A stretch of 28,037 bases of DNA from a virus: positions 1-28,037 of the IMG/VR virus record IMGVR_UViG_3300006919_000318; one strand, given 5' to 3'. The notes beneath the pieces were generated by a model that ran no database searches, had not been told where the DNA came from, and saw nothing but the letters and a program-made list of their open reading frames with translations. Position numbers and translations under genes: made by a program. Shown here piece by piece: positions 7,847 to 12,684 of this stretch. Positions within the stretch are counted from its first letter, which is position 1. Each line of letters begins with the position of its first letter.

Positions 7847-7874
7847 ACAAAGAAGCGAAAAGGAGTTTAAAAAA

Positions 7875-8291
7875 ATGAACAAGCAAGAAATAATAGATTT
7901 ATTAAAAAGCGATATTAAGAAATTCAATAAATACAAAGAAAAGAATAAAGATATTTGTTTGGATTTACGAGGGACTGATTTACGAGGTGCTGATCTGCAG
8001 GGGGCTGATTTGCGTGATATTTATTTACAGAAGGCTGATTTACGTGGTGCCGATTTACTATGTTGTGATTTGCGTGATATTTGTTTACGGAAGGCTGATT
8101 TACGTGGTGTTGATCTACGAGGGGCCAATTTACGTGGTACGGATTTGCTAGGTGCGGATTTACGGGGTGCTGATCTATGGGAGGCTGATTTACGGGGTGC
8201 TGATCTGCGGGGGTCTAATTTAAAGGGTGCCAATTTAATTGAGGCCAATTTAAAAGGGGCAAAACTTGACAAACAAGGAGAAGAAAAATGA
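7875..8291 (+). CDS. Pentapeptide-repeat protein
   Basis: 138 aa from the ATG at 7875, chosen because AAAAGGAG lies at the right distance; the longer frame from 7737 runs through the previous gene and lacks a site. After ~30 residues come about 20 A(D/N)LRG-type pentapeptides (RGTDLRGADLQGADLRD...GANLIEANLKG). These fold as a right-handed quadrilateral beta-helix, and some relatives mimic DNA and block gyrase or other DNA-binding enzymes. There is no evidence here for the target. The repetitive DNA gives long open frames on the other strand, which are shadows. It overlaps the next gene in an ATGA junction. Confidence 0.85.
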   Translation: MNKQEIIDLLKSDIKKFNKYKEKNKDICLDLRGTDLRGADLQGADLRDIYLQKADLRGADLLCCDLRDICLRKADLRGVDLRGANLRGTDLLGADLRGADLWEADLRGADLRGSNLKGANLIEANLKGAKLDKQGEEK

Positions 8292-8557
8292 TAGATAGAA
8301 AAATAGGATTTAAAGTAATACAAAATGGTGAGGACAAACTACACGCAATAAAAAAGGGCAATGTCGTGTGGCTTATTAACAAGGAAGAAATGTGTAAATC
8401 TAATGGACGAACATTGTATAACTATTGGATATATATAAATGACTACTTAACGCTTTATTTGGATGACGGTGAATACTCCTCATTCCTTGAAATAGCGTCT
8501 CCTATTAAAGAAATGGCTTTTAAAGGGAGTATGACCTATGCCCACGACTTAAAATAG
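8288..8557 (+). CDS. Unknown protein, 89 aa
   Basis: ATG overlaps the stop of the pentapeptide gene (ATGA), with AAGGAGAAGAAAA as ribosome site inside that gene, so the two are translationally coupled. Alternating beta-type pattern (KGNVVWLINKEE, YNYWIYINDYLTLYLDDGEY). No family recognised. Last gene of the early block before the resolvase. Confidence 0.62.
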   Translation: MIDRKIGFKVIQNGEDKLHAIKKGNVVWLINKEEMCKSNGRTLYNYWIYINDYLTLYLDDGEYSSFLEIASPIKEMAFKGSMTYAHDLK

Positions 8558-8596
8558 CTTTACGCAGTCAAAATATAAAATGAGAGAGGCTATAAA

Positions 8597-9175
8597 ATGA
8601 AAATAGGTTATGCACGCGTATCAACAGAGGATCAGAATTTAGACGGACAAGTGGACGCATTACAAAAAGTGGGTTGTGATGAGATTTACAAGGAAAAGGC
8701 ATCGGGAGTGAGCGAGCGAGCGGTGCTGGAGGAAGCGATCCGTTACTTAAGAGCCGGGGATACGTTGGTGGTAACGAAGTTGGATCGATTGGGACGAAGC
8801 TTAAAAAAGTTAATCGCATTGATTGAGGAATTGAAGGATCGAGGGATTCACTTTGAGAGTATGGACGATGGCATTGATACAAGTACCAGTGTGGGGACAT
8901 TCTTTTTTCAAGTGATTGGTGCGTTTAGTGAACTTGAGAGGAATTTAATCGTTGAACGAACCAAAAAAGGGCTTGAGGCTGCAAGGCGTAGGGGGAAGTT
9001 TGGTGGCCGACCAAAAACCCATAACGAGAATAAAAAAGAAATTGCATATAGAGAAGTGATGGAAAATAAGAAGAGCATTAAAGAGATTGCTGACAGCTTG
9101 GGGATGAGTCGGATGACGATTTATCGGTACATTGAAAAGAAAAACGAAAAACCCGTCCAAAATGAGCATCGTTGA
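8597..9175 (+). CDS. Serine resolvase/invertase (Tn3-resolvase family)
   Basis: 192 aa, full length. Catalytic domain intact: YARVSTEDQ with Ser9, and KLDRLGRS with D63, R64 and R67. ELERNLIVERTKKGLEAARRRGKFGGRP forms the E-helix and hinge, and a C-terminal HTH (SIKEIADSLGMSRMTIYRYI) binds DNA. Such enzymes resolve plasmid or phage multimers or invert segments. With ParA and Rep nearby, multimer resolution of a plasmid prophage is the natural guess. The start has GAGAGG 8 nt upstream. Codon use and slightly higher GC differ from the preceding AT-rich genes, so separate acquisition is possible. The other serine-recombinase-like gene in this window (3228-3875) lacks these catalytic residues. 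Confidence 0.93.
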   Translation: MKIGYARVSTEDQNLDGQVDALQKVGCDEIYKEKASGVSERAVLEEAIRYLRAGDTLVVTKLDRLGRSLKKLIALIEELKDRGIHFESMDDGIDTSTSVGTFFFQVIGAFSELERNLIVERTKKGLEAARRRGKFGGRPKTHNENKKEIAYREVMENKKSIKEIADSLGMSRMTIYRYIEKKNEKPVQNEHR

Positions 9176-9194
9176 GAGGCTTGACGGGCGTTTT
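9152..9194 (+). terminator. Possible terminator of the resolvase gene
   Basis: CCCGTC (9152-9157) pairs with GACGGG (9183-9188), followed by CGTTTT. The loop is long (25 nt) and includes the stop codon, so this is a weak intrinsic terminator. It would also read as a hairpin for minus-strand transcripts leaving the repeat region. Confidence 0.35.
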
Positions 9195-9204
9195 CCATTA
9201 TAAT

Positions 9205-9246
9205 CTCAAAATAATTTGAGAACTGTAATCTACGGAAGTAGAAATT
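9205..9246 (-). ncRNA. Solitary Cas12a-type CRISPR repeat unit 1 (predicted small RNA)
   Basis: Minus-strand core TAATTTCTACTTCCGTAGAT (9228-9247): stem UCUAC/GUAGA with loop UUCC, the crRNA handle recognised by Cas12a (type V-A). The predicted +1 is the A at 9246. Extra pairing GTAA/TTAC flanks the handle, with a 2-nt bulge. A second hairpin CTCAAA-TTAT-TTTGAG (9205-9220) follows 8 nt after the handle, but only ATTATAAT comes next, so termination is uncertain. There is no second repeat at spacer distance. The loop differs by one base from units 2 and 3. Confidence 0.75.
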
Positions 9247-9252
9247 ACATCC

Positions 9253-9281
9253 AATTTAACATCTTAAATTGAATTAGGCAA
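9253..9281 (-). promoter_or_regulatory. Promoter of repeat unit 1
   Basis: Minus strand: -35 TTGCCT (9276-9281), 17-bp spacer, -10 TAAATT (9253-9258), then exactly 5 bp to the repeat core. Each hexamer matches consensus at 4 of 6 positions. A stronger -35 TTGACA (9304-9309) with TACTAT (9281-9286) lies upstream and would start about 25 nt earlier. Confidence 0.5.
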
Positions 9282-9306
9282 TAGTATAAAAAGTAGTATT
9301 TGCTGT

Positions 9307-9381
9307 CAATTACCCCCTTAATTGTGCTAAGGAGATAATTGTTTAAAAATTTAACAGCTATAATCTACTGAAGTAGAAATT
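9307..9381 (-). ncRNA. Solitary Cas12a-type CRISPR repeat unit 2 (predicted small RNA)
   Basis: Minus-strand core TAATTTCTACTTCAGTAGAT (9363-9382), predicted +1 at 9381 (A). Handle stem UCUAC/GUAGA, loop UUCA. It shares 29 nt (one mismatch inside) with unit 3, including the TATANCTGT after the handle. A 14-bp hairpin (arms 9307-9320 and 9328-9341, 7-nt loop) follows about 21 nt later. On the minus strand all 14 pairs form, two as G-U; on the plus strand two positions are C-A mismatches, so the minus-strand RNA is the likelier functional one. No T-run follows, so the 3' end is uncertain. Confidence 0.78.
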
Positions 9382-9387
9382 AAGTAT

Positions 9388-9416
9388 AGAATATATGTTT
9401 TTTTAAACTTGGTCAA
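9388..9416 (-). promoter_or_regulatory. Promoter of repeat unit 2
   Basis: Minus strand: -35 TTGACC (9411-9416), 17-bp spacer with an A-tract, -10 TATTCT (9388-9393), then 5 bp to the repeat core. Same geometry as units 1 and 3. Confidence 0.62.
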
Positions 9417-9469
9417 CTGTTATTGACACATTAAACACTATTTTTGATTTGTGGTGTCTCCAAATTTGA

Positions 9470-9492
9470 GTGAGTGCCTGAGAAGTACTCAC
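9470..9492 (+). other. Hairpin H1 of a tandem hairpin pair
   Basis: GTGAGT (9470-9475) pairs with ACTCAC (9487-9492); G-U and C-G can extend it on the plus strand. The loop contains GCCTGAGAA. AAAAAATTTTTT follows. It aligns with H2 (9505-9538) over 22-23 nt, with compensatory stem changes. It could be a terminator or a protein-binding RNA/DNA hairpin. Confidence 0.5.
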
Positions 9493-9504
9493 AAAAAATT
9501 TTTT

Positions 9505-9546
9505 ATTTAAGTGGGAGCCTCAGAAATCCCACTTAAATTCTTTTGT
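9505..9546. terminator. Hairpin H2 of a tandem pair, probable bidirectional terminator
   Basis: A 12-bp perfect stem (9505-9516 with 9527-9538) and 10-nt loop GCCTCAGAAA. TTCTTTTG follows on the plus strand. On the minus strand AAAAAATTTTTT follows, so termination in either direction is possible. It separates the resolvase side from the structured RNA and partition side. Confidence 0.55.
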
Positions 9547-9645
9547 CATGAATTTAACAAAGTGCATTATAGGAGTCACCCTATTTAACACTGAATGCAT
9601 CATAACAGATTGATCTCCTAATATCAATAAGGCTCTATTCGAACT
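9541..9645. other. Non-coding stretch with weak dyads
   Basis: No open frame with a start signal. Short inverted repeats are visible: ATAGG/CCTAT (around 9570-9585), TAGGAG/CTCCTA (about 43 nt apart) and TGCAT/ATGCA. It lies just beyond the terminator of repeat unit 3. No function assigned. Confidence 0.3.
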
Positions 9646-9665
9646 AAAAGCCCCCATTTGGGGGC
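9646..9665 (-). terminator. Intrinsic terminator of repeat unit 3
   Basis: Minus strand: GCCCCC-AAAT-GGGGGC (9650-9665) followed by TTTT (9646-9649). The plus strand lacks a T-run after the stem (AATCC), so it is directional. It begins 15 nt after the Cas12a handle, leaving no room for a normal spacer. Confidence 0.8.
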
Positions 9666-9699
9666 AATCCTACAGATATAATCTACTGAAGTAGAAATT
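9646..9699 (-). ncRNA. Solitary Cas12a-type CRISPR repeat unit 3, complete mini-gene (~54 nt RNA)
   Basis: Minus-strand core TAATTTCTACTTCAGTAGAT (9681-9700). Promoter TTGACG-N17-TAATAT lies 5 bp upstream and the intrinsic terminator starts 15 nt downstream. The predicted RNA begins with AAUUUCUAC, the mature 5' end of Cas12a crRNAs, and would need no processing. The 15 nt between handle and terminator (TATATCTGTAGGATT) are too short for a guide of ~20-24 nt unless the terminator stem is included. The best reading is a crRNA mimic that occupies Cas12a, like the solitary repeat units called RNA anti-CRISPRs; a one-spacer mini-array is the alternative. Confidence 0.82.
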
Positions 9700-9705
9700 A
9701 AAAAA

Positions 9706-9734
9706 ATATTACCCAATTATTATAAATCCGTCAA
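9706..9734 (-). promoter_or_regulatory. Promoter of repeat unit 3
   Basis: Minus strand: -35 TTGACG (9729-9734, 5 of 6), 17-bp spacer, -10 TAATAT (9706-9711), then TTTTT and the repeat. The best of the three promoters. Confidence 0.7.
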
Positions 9735-9800
9735 CAGATAAAAAATAACAGACCAATATCATACTATTAATGACATTTATATTAGACCATGTAGATAAAC

Positions 9801-10140
9801 GCCCCCTAACCCCACGGGTAGTGGGAAACCGGACGTAACGCCACTCACTTCTTTATAGTCCTATGTGTGAGTCCAGGCACCTCTGCGGTGGTTACCCCTG
9901 TCCTGAGGACTCGATACACGATTATCAGTATTTGCTGATCATAACTCCACGGCGTATTGCAAGCGATGGATAGTGTATCTAGGCAATAGTAACTCAGCTT
10001 ATCTTGGGATCGGTGCCATAAACCGTCCACTGAGTGCAGTTTCCTGCGCTAACCACTTTAGGCTGGTAGCTAAATCAGACCATTTTGCGCCTATTTCCTC
10101 ATTGGCTCCCATGTCTTTCATTGCTGAATTAGGGCGGGCC
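9801..10140 (+). ncRNA. Candidate large structured RNA (~340 nt), class unknown
   Basis: The stretch is clearly richer in G+C than its surroundings and has no credible gene. Its ends pair: CCCTAA (9804-9809) with TTAGGG (10129-10134), extendable by GCC/GGC. Inside are many nested helices: CCCAC/GTGGG (9811-9825), ACTCAC/GTGAGT (9843-9872), GAGTCC/GGACTC (9869-9912, alternative), TATTGC/GCAATA (9955-9988) enclosing TGGATA/TATCTA, ACTCAG/CTGAGT (9992-10035) enclosing GGATCGGT/ACCGTCC, GCAG/CTGC (10036-10047) and GCTAACCA/TGGTAGC (10048-10070). The TGGATA/TATCTA helix has a G-U pair on the plus strand, favouring that strand. A weak promoter ATGACA-N16-TAGATA precedes it. I cannot match it to RNase P, tmRNA or an intron. 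It could instead be a structured replication region. Confidence 0.55.
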
Positions 10141-10216
10141 AAGGATTGTTTAAGACATTATAATAATATCTAAAAAGTAGATGTGGTGTCAAATTTTAAT
10201 TAATATATATGTGTGT

Positions 10217-10305
10217 GTGGGTGTTGAGTGGGTGTTGGATGGGTGTTGAGTGGGTAAATTCGTGCCTAGGGAGTGGGTGTTGAGTGGGTGTTGAGTGGGT
10301 GTTGT
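10217..10305 (+). repeat. 11-bp tandem repeats GTGGGTGTTGA (putative parS/operator)
   Basis: Two clusters. Copies at 10217, 10228 and 10239 are followed by a degenerate one at 10250; after a 12-bp gap containing CCTAGG come copies at 10273, 10284 and 10295. The 11-bp period places each copy on the same DNA face. The last copy overlaps the -35 box of the parA promoter. In type Ib-like partition loci, such repeats upstream of parA are centromere and autoregulatory sites. Confidence 0.7.
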
Positions 10306-10330
10306 CAATTGTTTATCGATAGGTAATAAT
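10302..10330 (+). promoter_or_regulatory. parA promoter
   Basis: TTGTCA (10302-10307), 17-bp spacer, AATAAT (10325-10330). The -35 box overlaps the last 11-bp repeat, so a repeat-binding protein could repress the operon. The ribosome site AAAGGA is at about 10361-10366. Confidence 0.6.
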
Positions 10331-10374
10331 GATTCATACCATAAAAAAACATATTAAGTGGAAAGGATAATAGC

Positions 10375-11169
10375 ATGAAAGTAATAACTATAACAAATCA
10401 CAAAGGGGGAGTTGGTAAAACAACCGTTACCTGCAATCTAGCCTCCGGTATATCAAGACTCAAAAAAAGCAATGGCGATCCTTACAATTTATTAATATTA
10501 GATCTGGACCCTCAAGGCAATGCAAGTCAGACAATGCTTAAAAAAGGGGAGAGCGCAACAAATACATTAACGGAGGCATTGGCCGGAACGCCCATAATGG
10601 AATGCATATACCCAACTGTTCAAAAAGGGCTGTCTATTATACCTTCCAACCTTGTTCTGTTTCAGGAGGAGATTAAAATGCTTAGTTCACCGAGTTGCGC
10701 CCTTTTTATCAAGGACTTGTTTTCACTAAATAAGTCTTACCTAAAGAGATTTGATTACATAATTATTGATTCTCCACCAAATTTAGGGCCATTCATGATG
10801 AACGCAATTGCTGTATGTCATTACTATATCGTCCCACTTGAGATGGGATCGTTATACAGCCTTCTCGGTATTAATAATTTAGAGGAGCGTGTTCTTGATG
10901 TCCAGCGAGGGACAGGGACCAAAGGAAAGTTATTAGGCTACCTTCTGAATAAGTATGACGGGAGGACATCAGCCGGTCAGCAAATGAAGAGCCAGGTTAA
11001 GCATTTTTACAAGGATCAAGTATTAGACACTGTAATTAGAAAAAATACGACGATCGAGAGAGCTCAGTCGTCAAATAAGAGCATCTTCTCGTTTGACCTT
11101 TCGAGCTATGGGGCCAAAGACTTTTCAGCCTTATCCAATGAGGTAGTAATGAAGATAGAGTCTCGCTAA
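10375..11169 (+). CDS. parA: ParA-family partition ATPase
   Basis: 264 aa. Deviant Walker A NHKGGVGKTT (8-17, signature Lys10 and Lys15), Walker A' LDLDPQGNASQ and Walker B FDYIIIDSPPNLGP. There is no N-terminal HTH extension, so it is closer to type Ib ParAs. ParA moves low-copy replicons on the nucleoid using a centromere-binding partner and a parS site; here parS is probably the repeats at 10217-10305. The next gene starts inside its stop codon (TAATG). No standard ParB is visible, so the partner may be the next protein or an unrecognised small one. It marks this phage as a likely plasmid prophage. Confidence 0.92.
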   Translation: MKVITITNHKGGVGKTTVTCNLASGISRLKKSNGDPYNLLILDLDPQGNASQTMLKKGESATNTLTEALAGTPIMECIYPTVQKGLSIIPSNLVLFQEEIKMLSSPSCALFIKDLFSLNKSYLKRFDYIIIDSPPNLGPFMMNAIAVCHYYIVPLEMGSLYSLLGINNLEERVLDVQRGTGTKGKLLGYLLNKYDGRTSAGQQMKSQVKHFYKDQVLDTVIRKNTTIERAQSSNKSIFSFDLSSYGAKDFSALSNEVVMKIESR

Positions 11170-12461
11170 TGACTAAAAAGAAAGAAGTTATTGATTTTAT
11201 GTCTGTCATGTCCAAAAAAAACCATAAAAGCTATGATTTTTCAGATTATTTCTTCCCAAAAGGATCGAAAGATATTGATGGATTAGAAGAGTGTGATTTG
11301 AGCGTAAATGAAGATTGTTTAGCCTCAAATGAAGGTGATGAAAAAATAGGTAACAAAAGAGGTAACAAAAGGGGTAACAAAAGGGGTAACAAAAGGGGTA
11401 ACAAAATAGGTAACAAGACAAATAAAGGGGTAACAAAAGAGGTAACAAAAACGTTAAAAGAGGCAACAAAAACGTTAAAAGGGGTAACAAAAGAGGTAAC
11501 AAAAGGGGTAACAAAAACGTTAAATAGCAATTTTGATTTTACCTTTTTTGATGTGAGTGAACAACAAAAAAGTATTTTAATATTTATATTCCATGAATGC
11601 TCAAAAATAAACCCTCACAAAACAGGTAAGATCACCTTGAAAAATATGCGCTATTCAATCGGCATATCCGAAGGCTCAATCAAGCAACAATTATTAAGAC
11701 TATTTAAGACGGGGTTAATTGCCGTCAATGATAGTGAGATAGGGCGCAAGGGATGGCGTATAATTGAAATGGAAAAATGTTGCTATGATGACATCTTTTA
11801 TTTTCTAACCAAAAATAATTTTAGTAAATTAAAGGGGGAACAAAATAGGGAACAAAATAGAGAACATAGTAGTAGTGGTTATATATATAATAATACTACT
11901 ACAAAAAAGTTCTTATTTGGCGAAAATCAGGCTTTGTCCAATTCTGATACGGAGGGGTTGACAGATCTGCCCTTGGGTTGGGATGATGTCAGCCATGAAG
12001 AACTCAACAAACTTGGCATCGATTTCAAAAAAACCCACATTGCCCAGATATACCAACAGCGACAATCCAAAGAGTTTAGCCACCACCATCTTCAATCGTC
12101 CATCGACGGCTTTGTATGGGATCTCAAAAACAGACATCAGTCTATTAAGCGATTTAAGAACCCGGTTGCTTTCCTCCTAAAGATATCAATCGCGGGAAAA
12201 CCTTACATACCACACCCATCATATCAAGATAGCATAAGACGACAGCTTGTGCAGTCTAAGGCGTATTCGGATGAGCGGAAGAGAATAATGGATGATATCA
12301 TTCAGTCTAAATTCAACACATGGCTATCAGAGAGGTCCAAGGATGAACGTTTATCCATTTTATCTATGACTAGAGATGAGCTGGATAAACTAAGGCCAGA
12401 GATGATTAAATCCATATTTTTTGAGCATTACAAGCAAAAGGTTGAGCCGTACGAGTCATGA
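11169..12461 (+). CDS. Probable replication initiator with in-gene iterons
   Basis: 430 aa, ATG overlapping the parA stop. Residues ~60-117 are a low-complexity stretch (GNKR repeats, then VTK repeats) encoded by 12-bp DNA repeats. Residues ~120-215 form a winged-helix-like domain (QQKSILIFIFHEC, KITLKNMRYSIGISEGSIKQQLLRLFKTGLIAV, KGWRIIEM). The C-terminal half is helical (GWDDVSHEELNKLGI, HHHLQSSIDGFVWDLK, RFKNPVAFLLKI) and resembles C-terminal regions of plasmid and phage replication proteins. Iterons inside an initiator gene next to parA recall lambda O and many rep genes, so replication initiation is the best call. A ParB-like partner role is the main alternative. Confidence 0.65.
   Translation: MTKKKEVIDFMSVMSKKNHKSYDFSDYFFPKGSKDIDGLEECDLSVNEDCLASNEGDEKIGNKRGNKRGNKRGNKRGNKIGNKTNKGVTKEVTKTLKEATKTLKGVTKEVTKGVTKTLNSNFDFTFFDVSEQQKSILIFIFHECSKINPHKTGKITLKNMRYSIGISEGSIKQQLLRLFKTGLIAVNDSEIGRKGWRIIEMEKCCYDDIFYFLTKNNFSKLKGEQNREQNREHSSSGYIYNNTTTKKFLFGENQALSNSDTEGLTDLPLGWDDVSHEELNKLGIDFKKTHIAQIYQQRQSKEFSHHHLQSSIDGFVWDLKNRHQSIKRFKNPVAFLLKISIAGKPYIPHPSYQDSIRRQLVQSKAYSDERKRIMDDIIQSKFNTWLSERSKDERLSILSMTRDELDKLRPEMIKSIFFEHYKQKVEPYES
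11349..11518 (+). repeat. 12-bp iterons GGTAACAAAAGR inside the initiator gene (putative origin)
   Basis: GGTAAC copies begin at 11349, 11361, 11373, 11385, 11397, 11409, 11429, 11441, 11483, 11495 and 11507, plus GGCAAC at 11462. Most are 12 bp apart. AACGTTAA blocks separate some copies. The first six are read as Gly-Asn-Lys and the rest as Val-Thr-Lys, so the DNA rather than the peptide is conserved. AT-rich DNA follows (about 11568-11592), as expected for an unwinding element. Confidence 0.75.
11836..11871 (+). repeat. Second set of 12-bp repeats, GGGAACAAAATA
   Basis: Three adjacent units at 11836, 11848 and 11860 (the last is GAGAACATAGTA). They resemble the upstream iteron (GGTAACAAAAGR) and have the same 12-bp period. 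They directly abut the dyad at 11869-11902. Confidence 0.55.
11869..11902 (+). repeat. Dyad with AT-rich centre
   Basis: GTAGTAGT (11869-11876) and ACTACTAC (11895-11902) flank TTATATATATAA-rich DNA. Within the initiator gene, next to the second repeat set; possibly a melting or regulatory site. Confidence 0.45.
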
Positions 12462-12516
12462 TGAAAGAATTGCAGTTAATACAAAACCATTGTAGTTTTT
12501 TCATGGTGATTTCTTA

Positions 12517-12558
12517 TTGACTATAGTGTTAGAATAAATACTATCGCAAAAGTACTAT
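12517..12558 (+). promoter_or_regulatory. Promoter with ATAGT/ACTAT operators
   Basis: TTGACT (12517-12522), 16-bp spacer, TACTAT (12539-12544). ACTATAGT (12520-12527) covers the -35, ACTAT (12540-12544) the -10, and a further ACTAT (12554-12558) lies downstream. This looks like a repressed phage promoter. The broken HTH gene at 12769 may once have supplied its repressor. Confidence 0.5.
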
Positions 12559-12578
12559 TACCAGGGAAGGTTATTAAT

Positions 12579-12587
12579 ATGAATTAA
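12579..12587 (+). CDS. Two-codon minigene (Met-Asn-stop)
   Basis: ATG AAT TAA preceded by GGGAAGG at a good Shine-Dalgarno distance, just downstream of the 12517 promoter. Such minigenes are known from lambda bar sites, where they tie up peptidyl-tRNA, and as regulatory leaders. It may also be chance. Confidence 0.25.
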   Translation: MN

Positions 12588-12630
12588 AAAATACTTATAT
12601 ACAAAAAAGTTAAAAAAATAAAAAGTAGTC

Positions 12631-12665
12631 GCCTGTGGCTTGACCGTCCAAAGTTAGCCACAAGC
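12631..12665 (+). other. Hairpin in leader RNA
   Basis: GCCTGTGGCT (12631-12640) pairs with AGCCACAAGC (12656-12665) at 9 of 10 positions, with a 15-nt loop. It lies between the operator-bearing promoter and the 26-aa gene, so it could be an attenuator or sRNA domain. No T-run follows. Confidence 0.4.
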
Positions 12666-12684
12666 ATAATAGAAAGGAAATCAA

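Noticed and set aside
7737-7874. 46-residue N-terminal extension of the pentapeptide protein
   Set aside because: It overlaps the end of the previous gene in another frame and lacks a ribosome site, while ATG 7875 has AAAAGGAG.
8021-8323. 100-codon minus-strand frame opposite the pentapeptide gene
   Set aside because: A mirror of the repetitive coding DNA.
9205-9702. A classical CRISPR array with three repeats and two spacers
   Set aside because: The repeats are 134 and 317 bp apart, far beyond the 26-32 bp spacers of type V-A arrays, and each has its own promoter and hairpin. No cas genes are in the window.
9900-9920. Hammerhead-like CTGAGGA and group-I-intron-like strings
   Set aside because: CTGAGGA matches the CUGANGA core box, but no GAAA box follows in the right place. 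The intron-like strings are short and not in the required order.
9801-10140. Small open frames in the structured region (9845-10030 minus, 9973-10173 plus)
   Set aside because: No ribosome sites, no family resemblance, and they cross predicted helices.
11206-11530. Two minus-strand frames opposite the iterons
   Set aside because: Low-complexity Leu/Phe/Val-rich products of the 12-bp repeats read backwards.
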